Source: Fischerella sp. JS2 (GTDB lineage: Bacteria > Cyanobacteriota > Cyanobacteriia > Cyanobacteriales > Nostocaceae). Taken from it: a stretch of 64,000 nt of DNA. The notes beneath the pieces were generated by a model. The model ran no database searches. It was not told the origin of the DNA and worked only from the letters and a program-made list of their open reading frames with translations. Positions 9,672 to 18,686 of the stretch are shown piece after piece (position 1 is the stretch's first letter; each line of letters starts with the position of its first letter). Both the position numbers and the translations under genes were made by a program. The stretch is taken from contig NZ_CP135918.1 in assembly GCF_032393985.1 (NCBI RefSeq), positions 3,534,001-3,598,000 of the forward strand. The letters are read 5' to 3'.

Positions 9672-10184
9672 TGATTACAAGAGGTACAACTGCATGGTAA
9701 ATGAGATTAAGGATGCCCTGAAAATTTTTGTATATGACTAATAATCTCTTGTATTATACTAAATTTATATTAAAAATTTTGTACCTTTTCTGACTGCAAG
9801 CTAGTAGATTAATAGATTAAGTAAATATCAAGTTATGTCATCACAGAATTTTACAATGTCAAGGCTTGATATATTAGATACATCATACCAATTCTGTATG
9901 AAAATGGGCTGACGCGCAGTAAATAAAAACGAACCAAATAGACGCGCTCATAGGCTTCCCGTAGGGTAGGACACAAAAAATACGAAGAGGTATAGCGAGA
10001 ATTTAGCGCAGCTTCTCCAAAGAAATGCTAACAGGACTTGATTGACCAAATTCATGATTGAGATTGCTAGTAATCAGTAATTAAGCACAATAAATGATAT
10101 TAATTTATTACTGTCGCTTCAGAAATTTCAAACTAGCGTCTATAGTATGCATTTATTTGTTGATTAATTTATATTGTTGGAAGA
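9672..10184. other. gene-free stretch with GC-rich dispersed repeat
   Basis: About 510 bases between two kinase genes. It is AT-rich except for about 9910-10020, which holds GACGCG, TAGACGCGCT, GGCTTCCCGTAGGGTA and AGCGCAGCTTCTCC words. These words recur near 14.2-14.3 kb, 30.73-30.81 kb and 51.48-51.52 kb. No coding sequence is supported. Confidence 0.6.
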
Positions 10185-11270
10185 TTAATTTGATATATAA
10201 ATATTTCTTTGTTCAATAGATTTGCGGGCCTTGAGTTTTGCTTGCCACTCCCGAATGGCGCTTGCAGTTCTTGCTACAGGTGGCAAGTATGCATCAGCAA
10301 GTTTGTTGGTAGTTTTAGTTGCACTTCCCAGCCTTTGGTTAGTTAAACAGCTAGTTAAAGTTGGCACGTAGGACTCCATACCCAAAGTCCACATCACTTC
10401 ATCTGCTGACTGAAAACGCTCATCCAAAGAAAATTTGAGCATTTTATTTAAAACTAGAGCCAAATGTTCGCTAACTTTAACTTGTTTTTGCCAACTAATT
10501 TCACCGGAAATTGGATCTTGGTCAAATTCTAAAGGTGATTTTCCTGTTAACAGATAAAGACAGGTGACACCTACAGCATAAATATCACTAGCATAGACAG
10601 GATGTAGGGAAAATTGTTCTGGTGGTGCAAATCCCATCGTTCCCACAAAATGTGTATGATTGATTTCAGTCATTCCGTCTGCGGCATCTAGTAATTCTTC
10701 TTTGACTGCACCAAAATCAATTAGCACTAATCTTTGATCGTCCTCACAACGCAGTAAGTTATGAGGCTTAATATCTCGATGAATAACATGATGTTTGTGA
10801 ACATAATGCAATACTGATAGTAGTTCTCGTAGAAACTGCTTCACCTGTGCTTCACTTTTAGGGCCTTTACGTTTGACTTCCCATGCTAAATTCACACCAT
10901 GTATATATTCTTGAACTAGATAAAATTCCCCATTGACCTCAAAATAGTCTAAAAGCATGGGAATTTGGGAATGGCTACCAAGTTGAGCTAAAGTTTTTGC
11001 TTCTTTTTTAAAATGCCTACAAGCGCGTTCTCGGCTTTGGTGACTTGTCACTTTCGGACAAAGCAGTTTAATTACACATAAAGGATTTCCGGGTAATACT
11101 GCATCTTTAGCTAAAAACGTGATGCCAAAACCACCTCTACCCAAAATGCGTAAAATTTCGTAGCGATCGCGAAATAATTTTGAACAACCACAAAGTTGAC
11201 CAATCTGAGTTTTCTTGAGAATGTCTGCATGAAAACTTGATGTCTTGGAAGCAGAAGAAAAGCGATTCAT
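10185..11270 (-). CDS. soluble Ser/Thr protein kinase
   Basis: 361 residues from the ATG at 11270 (MNRFSSAS). The frame extends to 11399, but the extra N-terminus translates repeat sequence (HQLTINNYRN), so the internal Met is preferred; neither start has a clear ribosome binding site. A CGCS stub precedes a full kinase: GRGGFGITFLAKD glycine loop, CVIKLLCPK lysine, HRDIKPHN catalytic loop, LIDFGAVKE DFG and MGFAPPEQ activation segment. There is no TM segment, WD40 or other C-terminal domain, only a basic tail. It belongs to the same broad cyanobacterial PknA-like family as its two neighbours, but is a different lineage. Confidence 0.9.
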   Translation of the reverse strand: MNRFSSASKTSSFHADILKKTQIGQLCGCSKLFRDRYEILRILGRGGFGITFLAKDAVLPGNPLCVIKLLCPKVTSHQSRERACRHFKKEAKTLAQLGSHSQIPMLLDYFEVNGEFYLVQEYIHGVNLAWEVKRKGPKSEAQVKQFLRELLSVLHYVHKHHVIHRDIKPHNLLRCEDDQRLVLIDFGAVKEELLDAADGMTEINHTHFVGTMGFAPPEQFSLHPVYASDIYAVGVTCLYLLTGKSPLEFDQDPISGEISWQKQVKVSEHLALVLNKMLKFSLDERFQSADEVMWTLGMESYVPTLTSCLTNQRLGSATKTTNKLADAYLPPVARTASAIREWQAKLKARKSIEQRNIYISN

Positions 11271-11399
11271 TGCACAACAAGGGAATTGAGAATGAAAAAC
11301 CGAATGAGGGTGATTCGCCCAATATTTAATAGCGCGGTTGTTCCGGTAGTTGTTAATTGTCAATTGGTGGTTGGAAAGATTAGAACAAGTTCTTACCAA

Positions 11400-12129
11400 T
11401 TACCTATTACCAATTAGCAGGTGACGTGCCGTTTTATTCATCGCTTTTAAATAATGAGGTTCTCACCTCACCCAATCTTGATAATTGACTTAGTTACCAA
11501 GAATGTTTTTAATGTAACCACAAAATTTTATTTGTGCCAGTATTCTGACTGTATCTTTGTCAAATCCTGACCTGGGCAAACTTCTAATTTAGAAAAATTG
11601 TTGTATACACGGTAGCCTACTACAACAGAAGCACCTTTAGTTGAGGAGAAGTTTTACTTTACAGGCATAAAGTTTGAAACTGATATTAACTGCTTGTTGA
11701 ATATATTTTCAGCCAACCTGAAAAGATTAAGTTATACTTAAGCACCTCTAACAACTGTTATTATTGAGGAGCTTTTGTATGTTTGTATTTGCAATTACAA
11801 AGTAAAACTTTTTCTTTCTCTTTTTGCCAATTTAGACTTTATTAGCCAATATCAGCTTGACTGTGTCTTTTGGCTCTGACAACCTTAATGATTGTAGAGT
11901 ACTTAAAAATAACTATTTTTGAAGATAAGCATTGACAGAAGAGAATTTCTAGTACAATGTTAGATCAATTTTAATAAAATCACTTTTAAGACGTTGCAGC
12001 TTTCCTGTTTTGCCTGATGGTGTAGGAAGTTATTATTTATAGAGGAACGCACTTACTGAAGTTATTACTGTGGTCAAAAATATAAGTTTTTTAGCTTACT
12101 TCAATCAAGCCGAGTGAACGAGAACAGCT
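11400..12129. other. gene-free region between divergent genes
   Basis: About 730 bases (860 from the preferred kinase start). It is AT-rich with no ORF of note. An eight-codon frame (MFVFAITK, 11779-11805) has GAGGAG seven bases upstream; it might be a leader peptide but is far from the next gene. Promoters for the kinase and the Pro/Gln-rich protein should lie here. Confidence 0.45.
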
Positions 12130-13659
12130 ATGTCATACGTCTCCATATTAAAAACCATACCAGAAATCATTAGTCAGCCAACAGGGATAGCAGTATTAGC
12201 CTCTGTTGGTATCCACGGTGTAATCGCCTTATTTCTGCCGTGGATGCAACTGGAAACTAAACCAAAAGAGATAAAATCACCAAAAACCGCCGTCGGACTT
12301 GTTGAATTAAACCAGGCTGATCAAAACCGTCTACCGCAAACAACTACATCTGGGCTTCCTAAGCAACCAGGAATTCCCTTACAGGCACAGTTACCCCAAG
12401 CTGGGCAAGTTCCTGTACAAGCGCAAGTTCCTCCTTTCCCCAACTTTGCGTTCAAATCAACACCCTTACCGACACAACCACCAACAACTTCTTTGGTTGA
12501 ACCACCACTAACCTCTGTTCCCTTATCTCCTAACCGACTTAGAATCCTGCCCCTACCGCAAAAGAATCAGTTGCAGGTAGCTCAAAAACAAAACTTCCAA
12601 CTTCAACCAAAGTATGATGTCAGCCAGAACGACACAACAACTATTCCGCGTGTCAATGACAGGAAGGTTACTCGTTTGCAAGATGAAATTGGCTTAGGAA
12701 AACCGCAACCGCTACCATCTTCTGTCAACACGTCTAACTCCGTATACCCCACAAATTTGCCAGATTTACAGGCTGCTAACATACCCAGCAATCTGCCTAA
12801 TACCCCGACTTCCATCTCTTCAAATAACCCTAATACTCCACCAGGGCTTCCAAATCAGGAATTTGTGGCTCCTAGTGGCACTCCGCAACCAGGAGACAAC
12901 TTAGCGATGGGGGGTACAAGCTTACCACAATGGCAACCACAACAGCCTACGCCTCAAAAGCCTGAATTGACACCACCAGCACCGACAACATCCCAGGTGA
13001 CAGCGCAGCAAATCGCGAAAATCACTTCTTTAAATGATCAATTACGCAAAGTAAGGGATCAATATCCCAACATTGAAACCAAAAAACTTATCTCCGAAAC
13101 TGTTAGTGGTCAAAGAGGACAGCAAGGTGAAATAGAAGGTGGTTTAGTTTACACAGACGGCAAAGTTGATTCTATAGAGTTTCTGGACAATTCAGTTTCA
13201 TCTAGCCTGAAAGTTGCAGCACGGGAATACTTTAGAGATTATTTCCAAAAGAATCCTGTGCAGGCCAATGGTAAACCTCAGTACTATCCATTCAGGCTCT
13301 CTTTCTTACCAAATAGTAACATCACTCCCGCAGCTGCTACTCCACCAAAATTGCCTGCATTAGTTCCTCAAAAATTGCCGATTTTGGAAACAAGTAAAAC
13401 ACAGTCATCTCCAAGCGGGCAACAAAATTTACAGCAGCGTTTGCGATCGCTTTCCCAAAATCAACAATTACCTCAACAGCAGCAACCCATACAAACGACT
13501 GTAAAACCCACAACATCACCAGCGCAAGTAGGAACAAATCAGGCTCAATCCACCCCACAAGCATCTCAGTTGCAAGTTAATAACACTCAAAAACCCAACA
13601 AAAAACTATTACAACAATTGCGCCAAGTTAAACAGCAAAGACAAAACTCAAATCAATAG
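12130..13659 (+). CDS. Pro/Gln-rich TonB-like single-pass membrane protein
   Basis: 509 residues, not firmly recognised. A single hydrophobic segment near residues 20-38 (GIAVLASVGIHGVIALFLPW) gives an N-in, C-out topology like TonB-family energy transducers. A long Pro/Gln/Asn-rich region (about 60-300) follows, then a compact segment (about 295-400: ISETVSGQRGQQGEIEGGL, then SSSLKVAAREYFRDYF) that resembles a TonB C-terminal-like fold, and a Gln-rich tail. No ExbB/ExbD or TonB-dependent receptor gene is nearby. The low-complexity content makes assignment by eye uncertain; a structural cell-envelope role is equally possible. Confidence 0.6.
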   Translation: MSYVSILKTIPEIISQPTGIAVLASVGIHGVIALFLPWMQLETKPKEIKSPKTAVGLVELNQADQNRLPQTTTSGLPKQPGIPLQAQLPQAGQVPVQAQVPPFPNFAFKSTPLPTQPPTTSLVEPPLTSVPLSPNRLRILPLPQKNQLQVAQKQNFQLQPKYDVSQNDTTTIPRVNDRKVTRLQDEIGLGKPQPLPSSVNTSNSVYPTNLPDLQAANIPSNLPNTPTSISSNNPNTPPGLPNQEFVAPSGTPQPGDNLAMGGTSLPQWQPQQPTPQKPELTPPAPTTSQVTAQQIAKITSLNDQLRKVRDQYPNIETKKLISETVSGQRGQQGEIEGGLVYTDGKVDSIEFLDNSVSSSLKVAAREYFRDYFQKNPVQANGKPQYYPFRLSFLPNSNITPAAATPPKLPALVPQKLPILETSKTQSSPSGQQNLQQRLRSLSQNQQLPQQQQPIQTTVKPTTSPAQVGTNQAQSTPQASQLQVNNTQKPNKKLLQQLRQVKQQRQNSNQ

Positions 13660-13697
13660 TGATCAGTGATCAGTGATCAGTGATCAGTGATCACTGA
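13660..13697. repeat. tandem heptamer TGATCAG, about five copies
   Basis: A perfect tandem TGATCAG array ends in TGATCACTGAT, directly between convergent genes. Because the unit contains the palindrome TGATCA, both strands read alike and the array may fold into small hairpins. Confidence 0.9.
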
Positions 13698-13704
13698 TTT
13701 AATA

Positions 13705-14049
13705 CTACCAACCCTGTTCTGCTTTTTGAAAAACGTAGGCAGCTACTTGGATGATTTCATCTTCGCTTAACTTGCTTTTAAAAGCAGGCATGGCGTTTTT
13801 CCCATTTTGTATTTGGTGAATAATCGCTGCCATAGAGTCAGTGTTGTAATTTTTCAGATATTTTTGTAAGGCTTCCTTTTTCAAGGTTTTCTCAGCGATA
13901 AGAATATTACCACCACCAATATGACAAGCAGCACAATTAGAATTAAATATTTTGGCAGCATCAGATGTTTCGGCTGCTTGTGCTGGACTGATAAATATAA
14001 AAAATAACAGCGCGATCGCAAATAGCAAAATTAATAATATAATTCTCAA
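13705..14049 (-). CDS. petJ: cytochrome c6 (PetJ-like)
   Basis: Lumenal soluble electron carrier from cytochrome b6f to photosystem I (or oxidase). The frame is open to 14142, but the start is placed at the TTG at 14049, where AAGGAG sits six bases upstream; this gives 114 residues, close to the usual precursor length. A hydrophobic signal ends at AQA-AET. The mature protein has the heme site CAACH, the AEKTLKKEALQKYL segment and the axial-Met region KNAMPAF, ending in AEQGW. It lies downstream of petE and psbV on the same strand. In many cyanobacteria c6 and plastocyanin are exchanged according to copper supply; no regulator is visible here. Confidence 0.92.
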   Translation of the reverse strand: MRIILLILLFAIALLFFIFISPAQAAETSDAAKIFNSNCAACHIGGGNILIAEKTLKKEALQKYLKNYNTDSMAAIIHQIQNGKNAMPAFKSKLSEDEIIQVAAYVFQKAEQGW

Positions 14050-14395
14050 AATAATCTCCTTGGGATAAGCTTTTAGCCCCTGAAAAAATCCTTTCAGTAA
14101 TATTCTATGGTTGCTAAAAGCTTTCAAGGTAGAGCCAACCAATTTTGGATTTTAGATTTGCGTCCAAAATTGGCAAATCAGTCTTGAAAAGCTTTGAGGT
14201 TCCCTCCGAGACGATGTGCGTAGACGCCCGCTTTCTCGGCTTCAAGGTAGAGTAGCCCCAAGCCCTAGTACCCTACCCTACGGGAACGCCTTACGGCGTA
14301 CGGGAAGCCGCAAAGCGTCTACAAACTTTTCGCAAAATCCAAAATTGGCACTGTCAATTTTCCACAGAAGTATCTATTAGAACTAGAGTGGAGTG
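14050..14395. repeat. intergenic region with GC-rich palindromic dispersed repeat
   Basis: The petE-petJ gap. Bases about 14199-14322 contain GTAGACGC, CCTACCCTACGGGAACGCC, CGTACGGGAAGCCGC and GCGTCTAC words with several inverted pairings (GTAGACGC against GCGTCTAC). The same word set occurs near 9.9-10.0, 30.7-30.8 and 51.5 kb. Direct CCAAAATTGGC words flank it (about 14150-14175 and 14336-14349). Confidence 0.7.
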
Positions 14396-14806
14396 CTATT
14401 CAACAATGAGTTTACCAGCCATGCCAGCACCACGGTGAGGCTCACAGTAGAAGGTATATTCACCTTTGGGAGCATCTGCGGGGATTGTGGTTTCATATCC
14501 TTGGCCAGGACTCATCAGTAACTGCTTATGAGTCAAAGATTTAGCTAAATCAGCACTTTTAGATTGAGCAGGATCAAATACAACATTGTGGGGAGGAACT
14601 TTGTTGTTTACCCATTTAATAGTATCACCTGGCTTGACAGTCAATTTTGCAGGTTCAAATGCCAGCATTCCCTTATCACTGCCGAGTTTGACTGTATATG
14701 TTTCAGCCGCAGCACTAGGAGTAAAAACAGCAAAGCTGCCAACAACTAAAAGAATTGTTAATACTGCTAAACCAAAGCGACGCAAGCCTGCCGCAATCAA
14801 TTTCAT
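14396..14806 (-). CDS. petE: plastocyanin
   Basis: Blue copper protein carrying electrons in the thylakoid lumen from cytochrome b6f to PSI. It is 136 residues from the ATG at 14806, with GGAGAAGG just upstream; the frame opens at a TTG at 14818 inside that site. A twin-basic, hydrophobic signal ends at [11 protein letters not shown]. The copper ligands are visible: His in PPHNVV, then Cys and His in FYCEPH, and Met in GAGMAGK. It lies between psbV and the petJ-like gene, all on the minus strand, though the gaps (230-350 bases) suggest separate promoters. Confidence 0.97.
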   Translation of the reverse strand: MKLIAAGLRRFGLAVLTILLVVGSFAVFTPSAAAETYTVKLGSDKGMLAFEPAKLTVKPGDTIKWVNNKVPPHNVVFDPAQSKSADLAKSLTHKQLLMSPGQGYETTIPADAPKGEYTFYCEPHRGAGMAGKLIVE

Positions 14807-15032
14807 AGCCTTCTCCAATCAACAAGTTTTATTTTCCTCTATTCATTTTAGATATAAATTAACGCTAAATATGACAATATGTCGTAGATGTAAGTTTTTT
14901 TGAGAAAAGCAAGCAAAATTATAGTCACTAGCCTTTTGTAAGTAGTCCTATTTATCTTGGACTACTTAACATAAAGACTAATGACTAATAACTGATGACT
15001 CAGAAATGATGACTATGTTGGTTAACGATTAC

Positions 15033-15524
15033 TTAGTAATAAATTTTACCACCACCCCACTTAAGTCCCACGACTTTTGGTTGTACTAGGATATAACCAG
15101 CGATCGCCTTCAAGTCATCATCAGTGAGATTTCTCATTTCTGTGAAAATATCAGCACTCTTGATGCTGGGATGTAACTCAGAAATTTCCTCTTCTCCATC
15201 GTAGGTAGTGGGGTTTTTCATATAGTCCACTAGTCCTTCAATGTTGTTACGGGGTGGTGTTGCCAACGCTAAAGCCTCAGGATCAAGTCCAACGTTCTGG
15301 TTGGTTTTGGTGATACCACCAGGATGACACTGAGAACAAGTTTCGTTAAACAAGCGTTTGCCTTCAGTAAGCTCTTTCAAACTGATTACAACAGTGTCAC
15401 CTTTTTCATTTAACTGTACTGTGCGTGAAGCTTTATCTAACTCCACAGCTGTTGCACTACCGACAACAAACTGAAAAGTCAGCAACACAGTAACTACAAA
15501 AATGCCAATTAGTCTTTTTAACAT
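15033..15524 (-). CDS. psbV: photosystem II cytochrome c550
   Basis: Extrinsic lumenal PSII subunit that stabilises the oxygen-evolving manganese cluster. 163 residues, the usual precursor length. A signal peptide (about 1-26) ends at ATA-VELDK. The heme-binding motif CSQCH is in the ETCSQCHPGG block, and the C-terminus VGLKWGGGKIYY is typical of PsbV. AAGGGGAA lies just before the ATG. It is first in a minus-strand series with plastocyanin and cytochrome c6. Confidence 0.97.
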   Translation of the reverse strand: MLKRLIGIFVVTVLLTFQFVVGSATAVELDKASRTVQLNEKGDTVVISLKELTEGKRLFNETCSQCHPGGITKTNQNVGLDPEALALATPPRNNIEGLVDYMKNPTTYDGEEEISELHPSIKSADIFTEMRNLTDDDLKAIAGYILVQPKVVGLKWGGGKIYY

Positions 15525-16017
15525 CTTTCCCCTTAAAGATTTTGACGCTCAACACAGCTAATTATCACGATACTCAATCTTTTGTTGTTAACTGCCAGTT
15601 GTCAAATGTTTGTTATTTGTTGTTTGTTCTAGCAACCACTAACAAAGAACTAAACTATATTGGTTGCAAACAGATGACATCTATCCTCTAAGAGGGGTAT
15701 CATCTGCTGGTATCTTTGTGATTAATAGGTTTGCACAACTCATAAACTAGGTTAACTGACAGATATAGATAGAGTCGCTGTTATACAAATATCACGTTAA
15801 GAGGCCAATTTGTTGCCTTAACTACTGGGTAGGGAGACAGGAAAATAGAGAAATATAAATATGAGTATTTTTACTGGAAAGAAGTTGCGATCGCACTTGC
15901 ATGATTCTGGTATCCGTCTTGAAAATAAGGCAGAAGGCAAAAGGATAAATCCTAATTATTTACCTTTCATCCTTCATCCTTCTGCCTTGTCCCCCTTGTC
16001 TGGTTTGTCCTCAATTA
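15525..16017. other. gene-free stretch upstream of psbV
   Basis: About 490 bases. Near 15930-15990 there is a facing repeat (GGCAGAAGGCAAAAGGAT against ATCCTTCATCCTTCTGCC) immediately beyond the ABC-permease stop, and a HIP1-type GCGATCGC near 15888. The psbV promoter should lie close to 15525-15620. No coding sequence is supported. Confidence 0.5.
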
Positions 16018-16845
16018 TTACCCCTTGCCTCCCGTAAAAGTCACACTTTGAATAAAATATCTGTTGAAAAAGGCATAAATAGCCAAAGCTGGCAGAGTAA
16101 ACACCATTGAAGCTGCCATAATGTAGTTCCAGTAGCTGATATATTGACCTTTAAAAGAATTTAACCCTAAAGGCAAGGTAAACATTTCTGGATCAAACAG
16201 TATCACTATGGGCAGCAAAAAATTATTCCAACTACCCATAAATACAAAAACTGCCTGCGCTGCCAATGCTGGTTTTGCCAAAGGTAAAACAATACGCCAA
16301 AAAATGCCCAAGGCAGTTAAACCATCAAGTGCAGCAGCTTCCTCTAATTCTTTAGGAAAATTAACAAAAAACTGCCGCATCATAAAAATAAAAGTGGCAT
16401 TCACCATACTAGGGATGATCATACCTTGGTAGGAATTCAGCCAGCCGAACGCTTTTAAAATCAAAAATGTTGGAATTAGAGTAATTTGTGCTGGCACTGC
16501 TAATACTGCCAAAATTAGTAAGAACCAAAAATTTCTACCCCAAAATCGCAGTCTTGCCAAAGCATAACCAGCCATTGAGTTAAACAATAAGTTTAAAACA
16601 GTGACGCAAACTGCAATCACTATACTGTTGAACAACCAACGCAGAAATAGCGGTTCTTGTAGAAAAATTTGCTTATAGTTGTCAAAAGTAAAGTTTTTGG
16701 GCAAAAAATTAGCTTCACCATTGACTATTTCCGAGAGGGGTTTAAAAGATGCCGAAAGCGCCCACAAAAACGGGATGAGAGTAATGATAGCATACAGCAT
16801 CAACAGGACATATAGCAGTCTTTTCCCTATTGCTACAGATTTCAT
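16018..16845 (-). CDS. carbohydrate ABC transporter permease (MalG/CUT1 type)
   Basis: Inner-membrane permease of a sugar-type ABC importer: 275 residues, six predicted TM helices, and the cytoplasmic EAA loop ELEEAAALDGLTALGIFWRI near 168-187 that contacts the ATPase. Such systems need a MalF-type partner, a binding protein and an ATPase; none is adjacent. Its start lies 58 bases after the stop of the Fec/Btu-type binding protein, so it may be co-transcribed with an unrelated importer, or be an orphan served by components elsewhere. The substrate is unknown. Confidence 0.9.
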   Translation of the reverse strand: MKSVAIGKRLLYVLLMLYAIITLIPFLWALSASFKPLSEIVNGEANFLPKNFTFDNYKQIFLQEPLFLRWLFNSIVIAVCVTVLNLLFNSMAGYALARLRFWGRNFWFLLILAVLAVPAQITLIPTFLILKAFGWLNSYQGMIIPSMVNATFIFMMRQFFVNFPKELEEAAALDGLTALGIFWRIVLPLAKPALAAQAVFVFMGSWNNFLLPIVILFDPEMFTLPLGLNSFKGQYISYWNYIMAASMVFTLPALAIYAFFNRYFIQSVTFTGGKG

Positions 16846-16903
16846 TTCTCTTTCTCGATCCCTAATCCTTATTTTCTAAATGCCAACAGTACTTCTAACT
16901 TAA

Positions 16904-17824
16904 TTATTGCCCAGATAAAGCCAAGCGTAACTGTTTGCAAGTTGCTTCTATCGCATCTATACTACCTGGATTCACGAGTCCGTGATAGTCAAAAATATAA
17001 ACACGATTGTTTTTGATAGCTTGTAATTGCTGCCAAAAAGGTTCTTTTTGCCAAGACTCTAAGAGTTCTGTTCGAGACTGAGGTTGGGGAGTATTAACTA
17101 AAATTAATACTTCTGGATTTTCCTGCAAAATTTTTTCCGGGGAAAGAGTGACATATCCTCGAAATTGACTTTTACCTTGTAAGTCTGCTGTGACATTTTT
17201 GGCTTTAAATTTTGTGAGTAAATCACCAGCCCAACTATTTTTATTCGGTGATAAAACTGGTTTAATACTCGTTAACACCAAAGTTGAATATTGGTAATTA
17301 GACTTATTTGCTAAAAATGATTGATAACGGTTTAATAAAGGTTGTGGGTCAGCAGCAATTAATTGAGCAAGAGTTTGAGTTAGTTGTTGTAAAGCTTCCC
17401 AGCTATTAAGATGATAAGTATAAGTAGCAATCCCTAGCTGTTGTAACTTTCCCATTTCTTGGACATAAAAACCTGTTGGAGCAATAATTAAGTCTGGTTT
17501 GAGTGCAATAACTTTTTCTAAATTTAGTGGTGTTCTTACCTCATTAACACGGGGAATGTTTTGCAATCTGCTATTGTTCTTAAACAAGCTACTACCAGTC
17601 ATTCCTACCAATTTAGATTGATCAAGTTGGGAAATAATATCAGTTGTAATTGCAGAAAGAGAAACAACTCTGTTGGCTGTATCTTTCGGTACTAATTGAG
17701 CAGGAGTAGGAAGAGATTTTTGAATCTGTTGATTAATATTCGTGCCACATGCAACTAAATTCACTATCAATAATACTTGCAAACAGAATATTATCCCGGA
17801 GTAACGTATATTAAATTTACTCAT
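16904..17824 (-). CDS. ABC transporter substrate-binding lipoprotein (BtuF/FecB type)
   Basis: Periplasmic binding component for a metal-chelate or cobalamin importer. 306 residues. The N-terminal hydrophobic stretch ends in a lipobox-like NLVAC-G, so lipid anchoring at Cys 26 is likely. The two-lobed TroA/BtuF fold is suggested by RVVSLSAITTDIISQL, VNEVRTPLNLEKVIALKPDLIIAP and LSPEKILQENPEVLILV. It is the last of three genes with the FecCD permease and ATPase. Vitamin B12 and ferric siderophore importers are not separable by eye, and no cobalamin riboswitch or Fur box was recognised upstream. Confidence 0.88.
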   Translation of the reverse strand: MSKFNIRYSGIIFCLQVLLIVNLVACGTNINQQIQKSLPTPAQLVPKDTANRVVSLSAITTDIISQLDQSKLVGMTGSSLFKNNSRLQNIPRVNEVRTPLNLEKVIALKPDLIIAPTGFYVQEMGKLQQLGIATYTYHLNSWEALQQLTQTLAQLIAADPQPLLNRYQSFLANKSNYQYSTLVLTSIKPVLSPNKNSWAGDLLTKFKAKNVTADLQGKSQFRGYVTLSPEKILQENPEVLILVNTPQPQSRTELLESWQKEPFWQQLQAIKNNRVYIFDYHGLVNPGSIDAIEATCKQLRLALSGQ

Positions 17825-17879
17825 AGTAAATGATTAATTTTCTATGGTTGTAAAATCAAAGTTATATCTCTAAATTTTA

Positions 17880-18659
17880 TTAGATTGTTGAAGTTAAAGG
17901 AAAAATTTGTAAACCAACAGGTGTTTCTATTACTGCAACTTTAACACCTAAAGCTTCAGCTAAATAGGCAGGGTTAAGAACAAATTCTGGGGTTCCAACA
18001 GTAAATATTTGTCCTTGGTAAAGTAGGGCAATTCGAGAACTATATCTGGCAGCTAAATTAATATCATGTAAAACAGTTACTATAGTTAACTGTTGCTGTT
18101 GATTGAGTTTTTTGAGCAGATCTAATAATTCTAATTGATAACGAATATCCAAATAGGTAGTCGGTTCATCTAACAATAAAATTTGAGGATTTTGTGCCAA
18201 AGCTAATGCTAAAAAAGCCCGTTGACGTTCTCCACCTGAGAGTTTTTCGATAGTGCGAGCGCGAAAATTTTCCATTTGTGTTAGCTGCAAAGCCATCTCT
18301 ACTTTGCTACGATCTTCTGTATTTAATTCCCATTGCCACCACGCTTGATGAGATGTGCGTCCTAAACTAACTAACTGTTCTACTGTTAAACCAGTTGGAA
18401 TTGTTTGCTGTTGTGGTAAAAAAGCTAATTTTTGCGCTACTACTGTACTAGGTTGTGTGTGAATTGCCTTACCATCTAGCAACACAGTTCCCTGTTGTGG
18501 TTTCATGAGACGGCTGAGGAGTTTTAGCAGTGTAGTTTTTCCTGAACCATTAGCACCTACTAAACTCAACCATTCTCCTTTCGCAATAGTAATATTGATA
18601 TCTTTAACTATTTGTTGATTTGCATAACCACCAGTAAGATTGTGAATTTCTACAGGCAT
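17880..18659 (-). CDS. ABC transporter ATP-binding protein (FecE/BtuD type)
   Basis: Cytoplasmic ATPase energising the adjacent FecCD permease. 259 residues with Walker A GANGSGKTT (about 36-44), Q-loop LAFLPQQQ, signature LSGGERQR, Walker B ILLLDEPTTYLD and the switch His in VTVLHDINLA. Length and order (permease, ATPase, binding protein) match iron-siderophore/cobalamin uptake operons. There is a 27-base gap from the permease stop and a 55-base gap to the binding protein. Confidence 0.93.
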   Translation of the reverse strand: MPVEIHNLTGGYANQQIVKDINITIAKGEWLSLVGANGSGKTTLLKLLSRLMKPQQGTVLLDGKAIHTQPSTVVAQKLAFLPQQQTIPTGLTVEQLVSLGRTSHQAWWQWELNTEDRSKVEMALQLTQMENFRARTIEKLSGGERQRAFLALALAQNPQILLLDEPTTYLDIRYQLELLDLLKKLNQQQQLTIVTVLHDINLAARYSSRIALLYQGQIFTVGTPEFVLNPAYLAEALGVKVAVIETPVGLQIFPLTSTI

Positions 18660-18686
18660 ACCAATTTGGATTTTAGATTTTAGATT

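Noticed and set aside
11271-11399. 43-residue N-terminal extension of the soluble kinase
   Set aside because: Its sequence derives partly from TTAATTGTCAATTGG-type repeat words; the internal Met gives a normal kinase.
11779-11805. Eight-codon ORF MFVFAITK with GAGGAG upstream, possible leader peptide
   Set aside because: The next gene starts over 300 bases later and there is no attenuator-like structure; too short to support.
14050-14142. 31-residue N-terminal extension of cytochrome c6
   Set aside because: The TTG at 14049 has AAGGAG six bases upstream and yields the usual precursor length.
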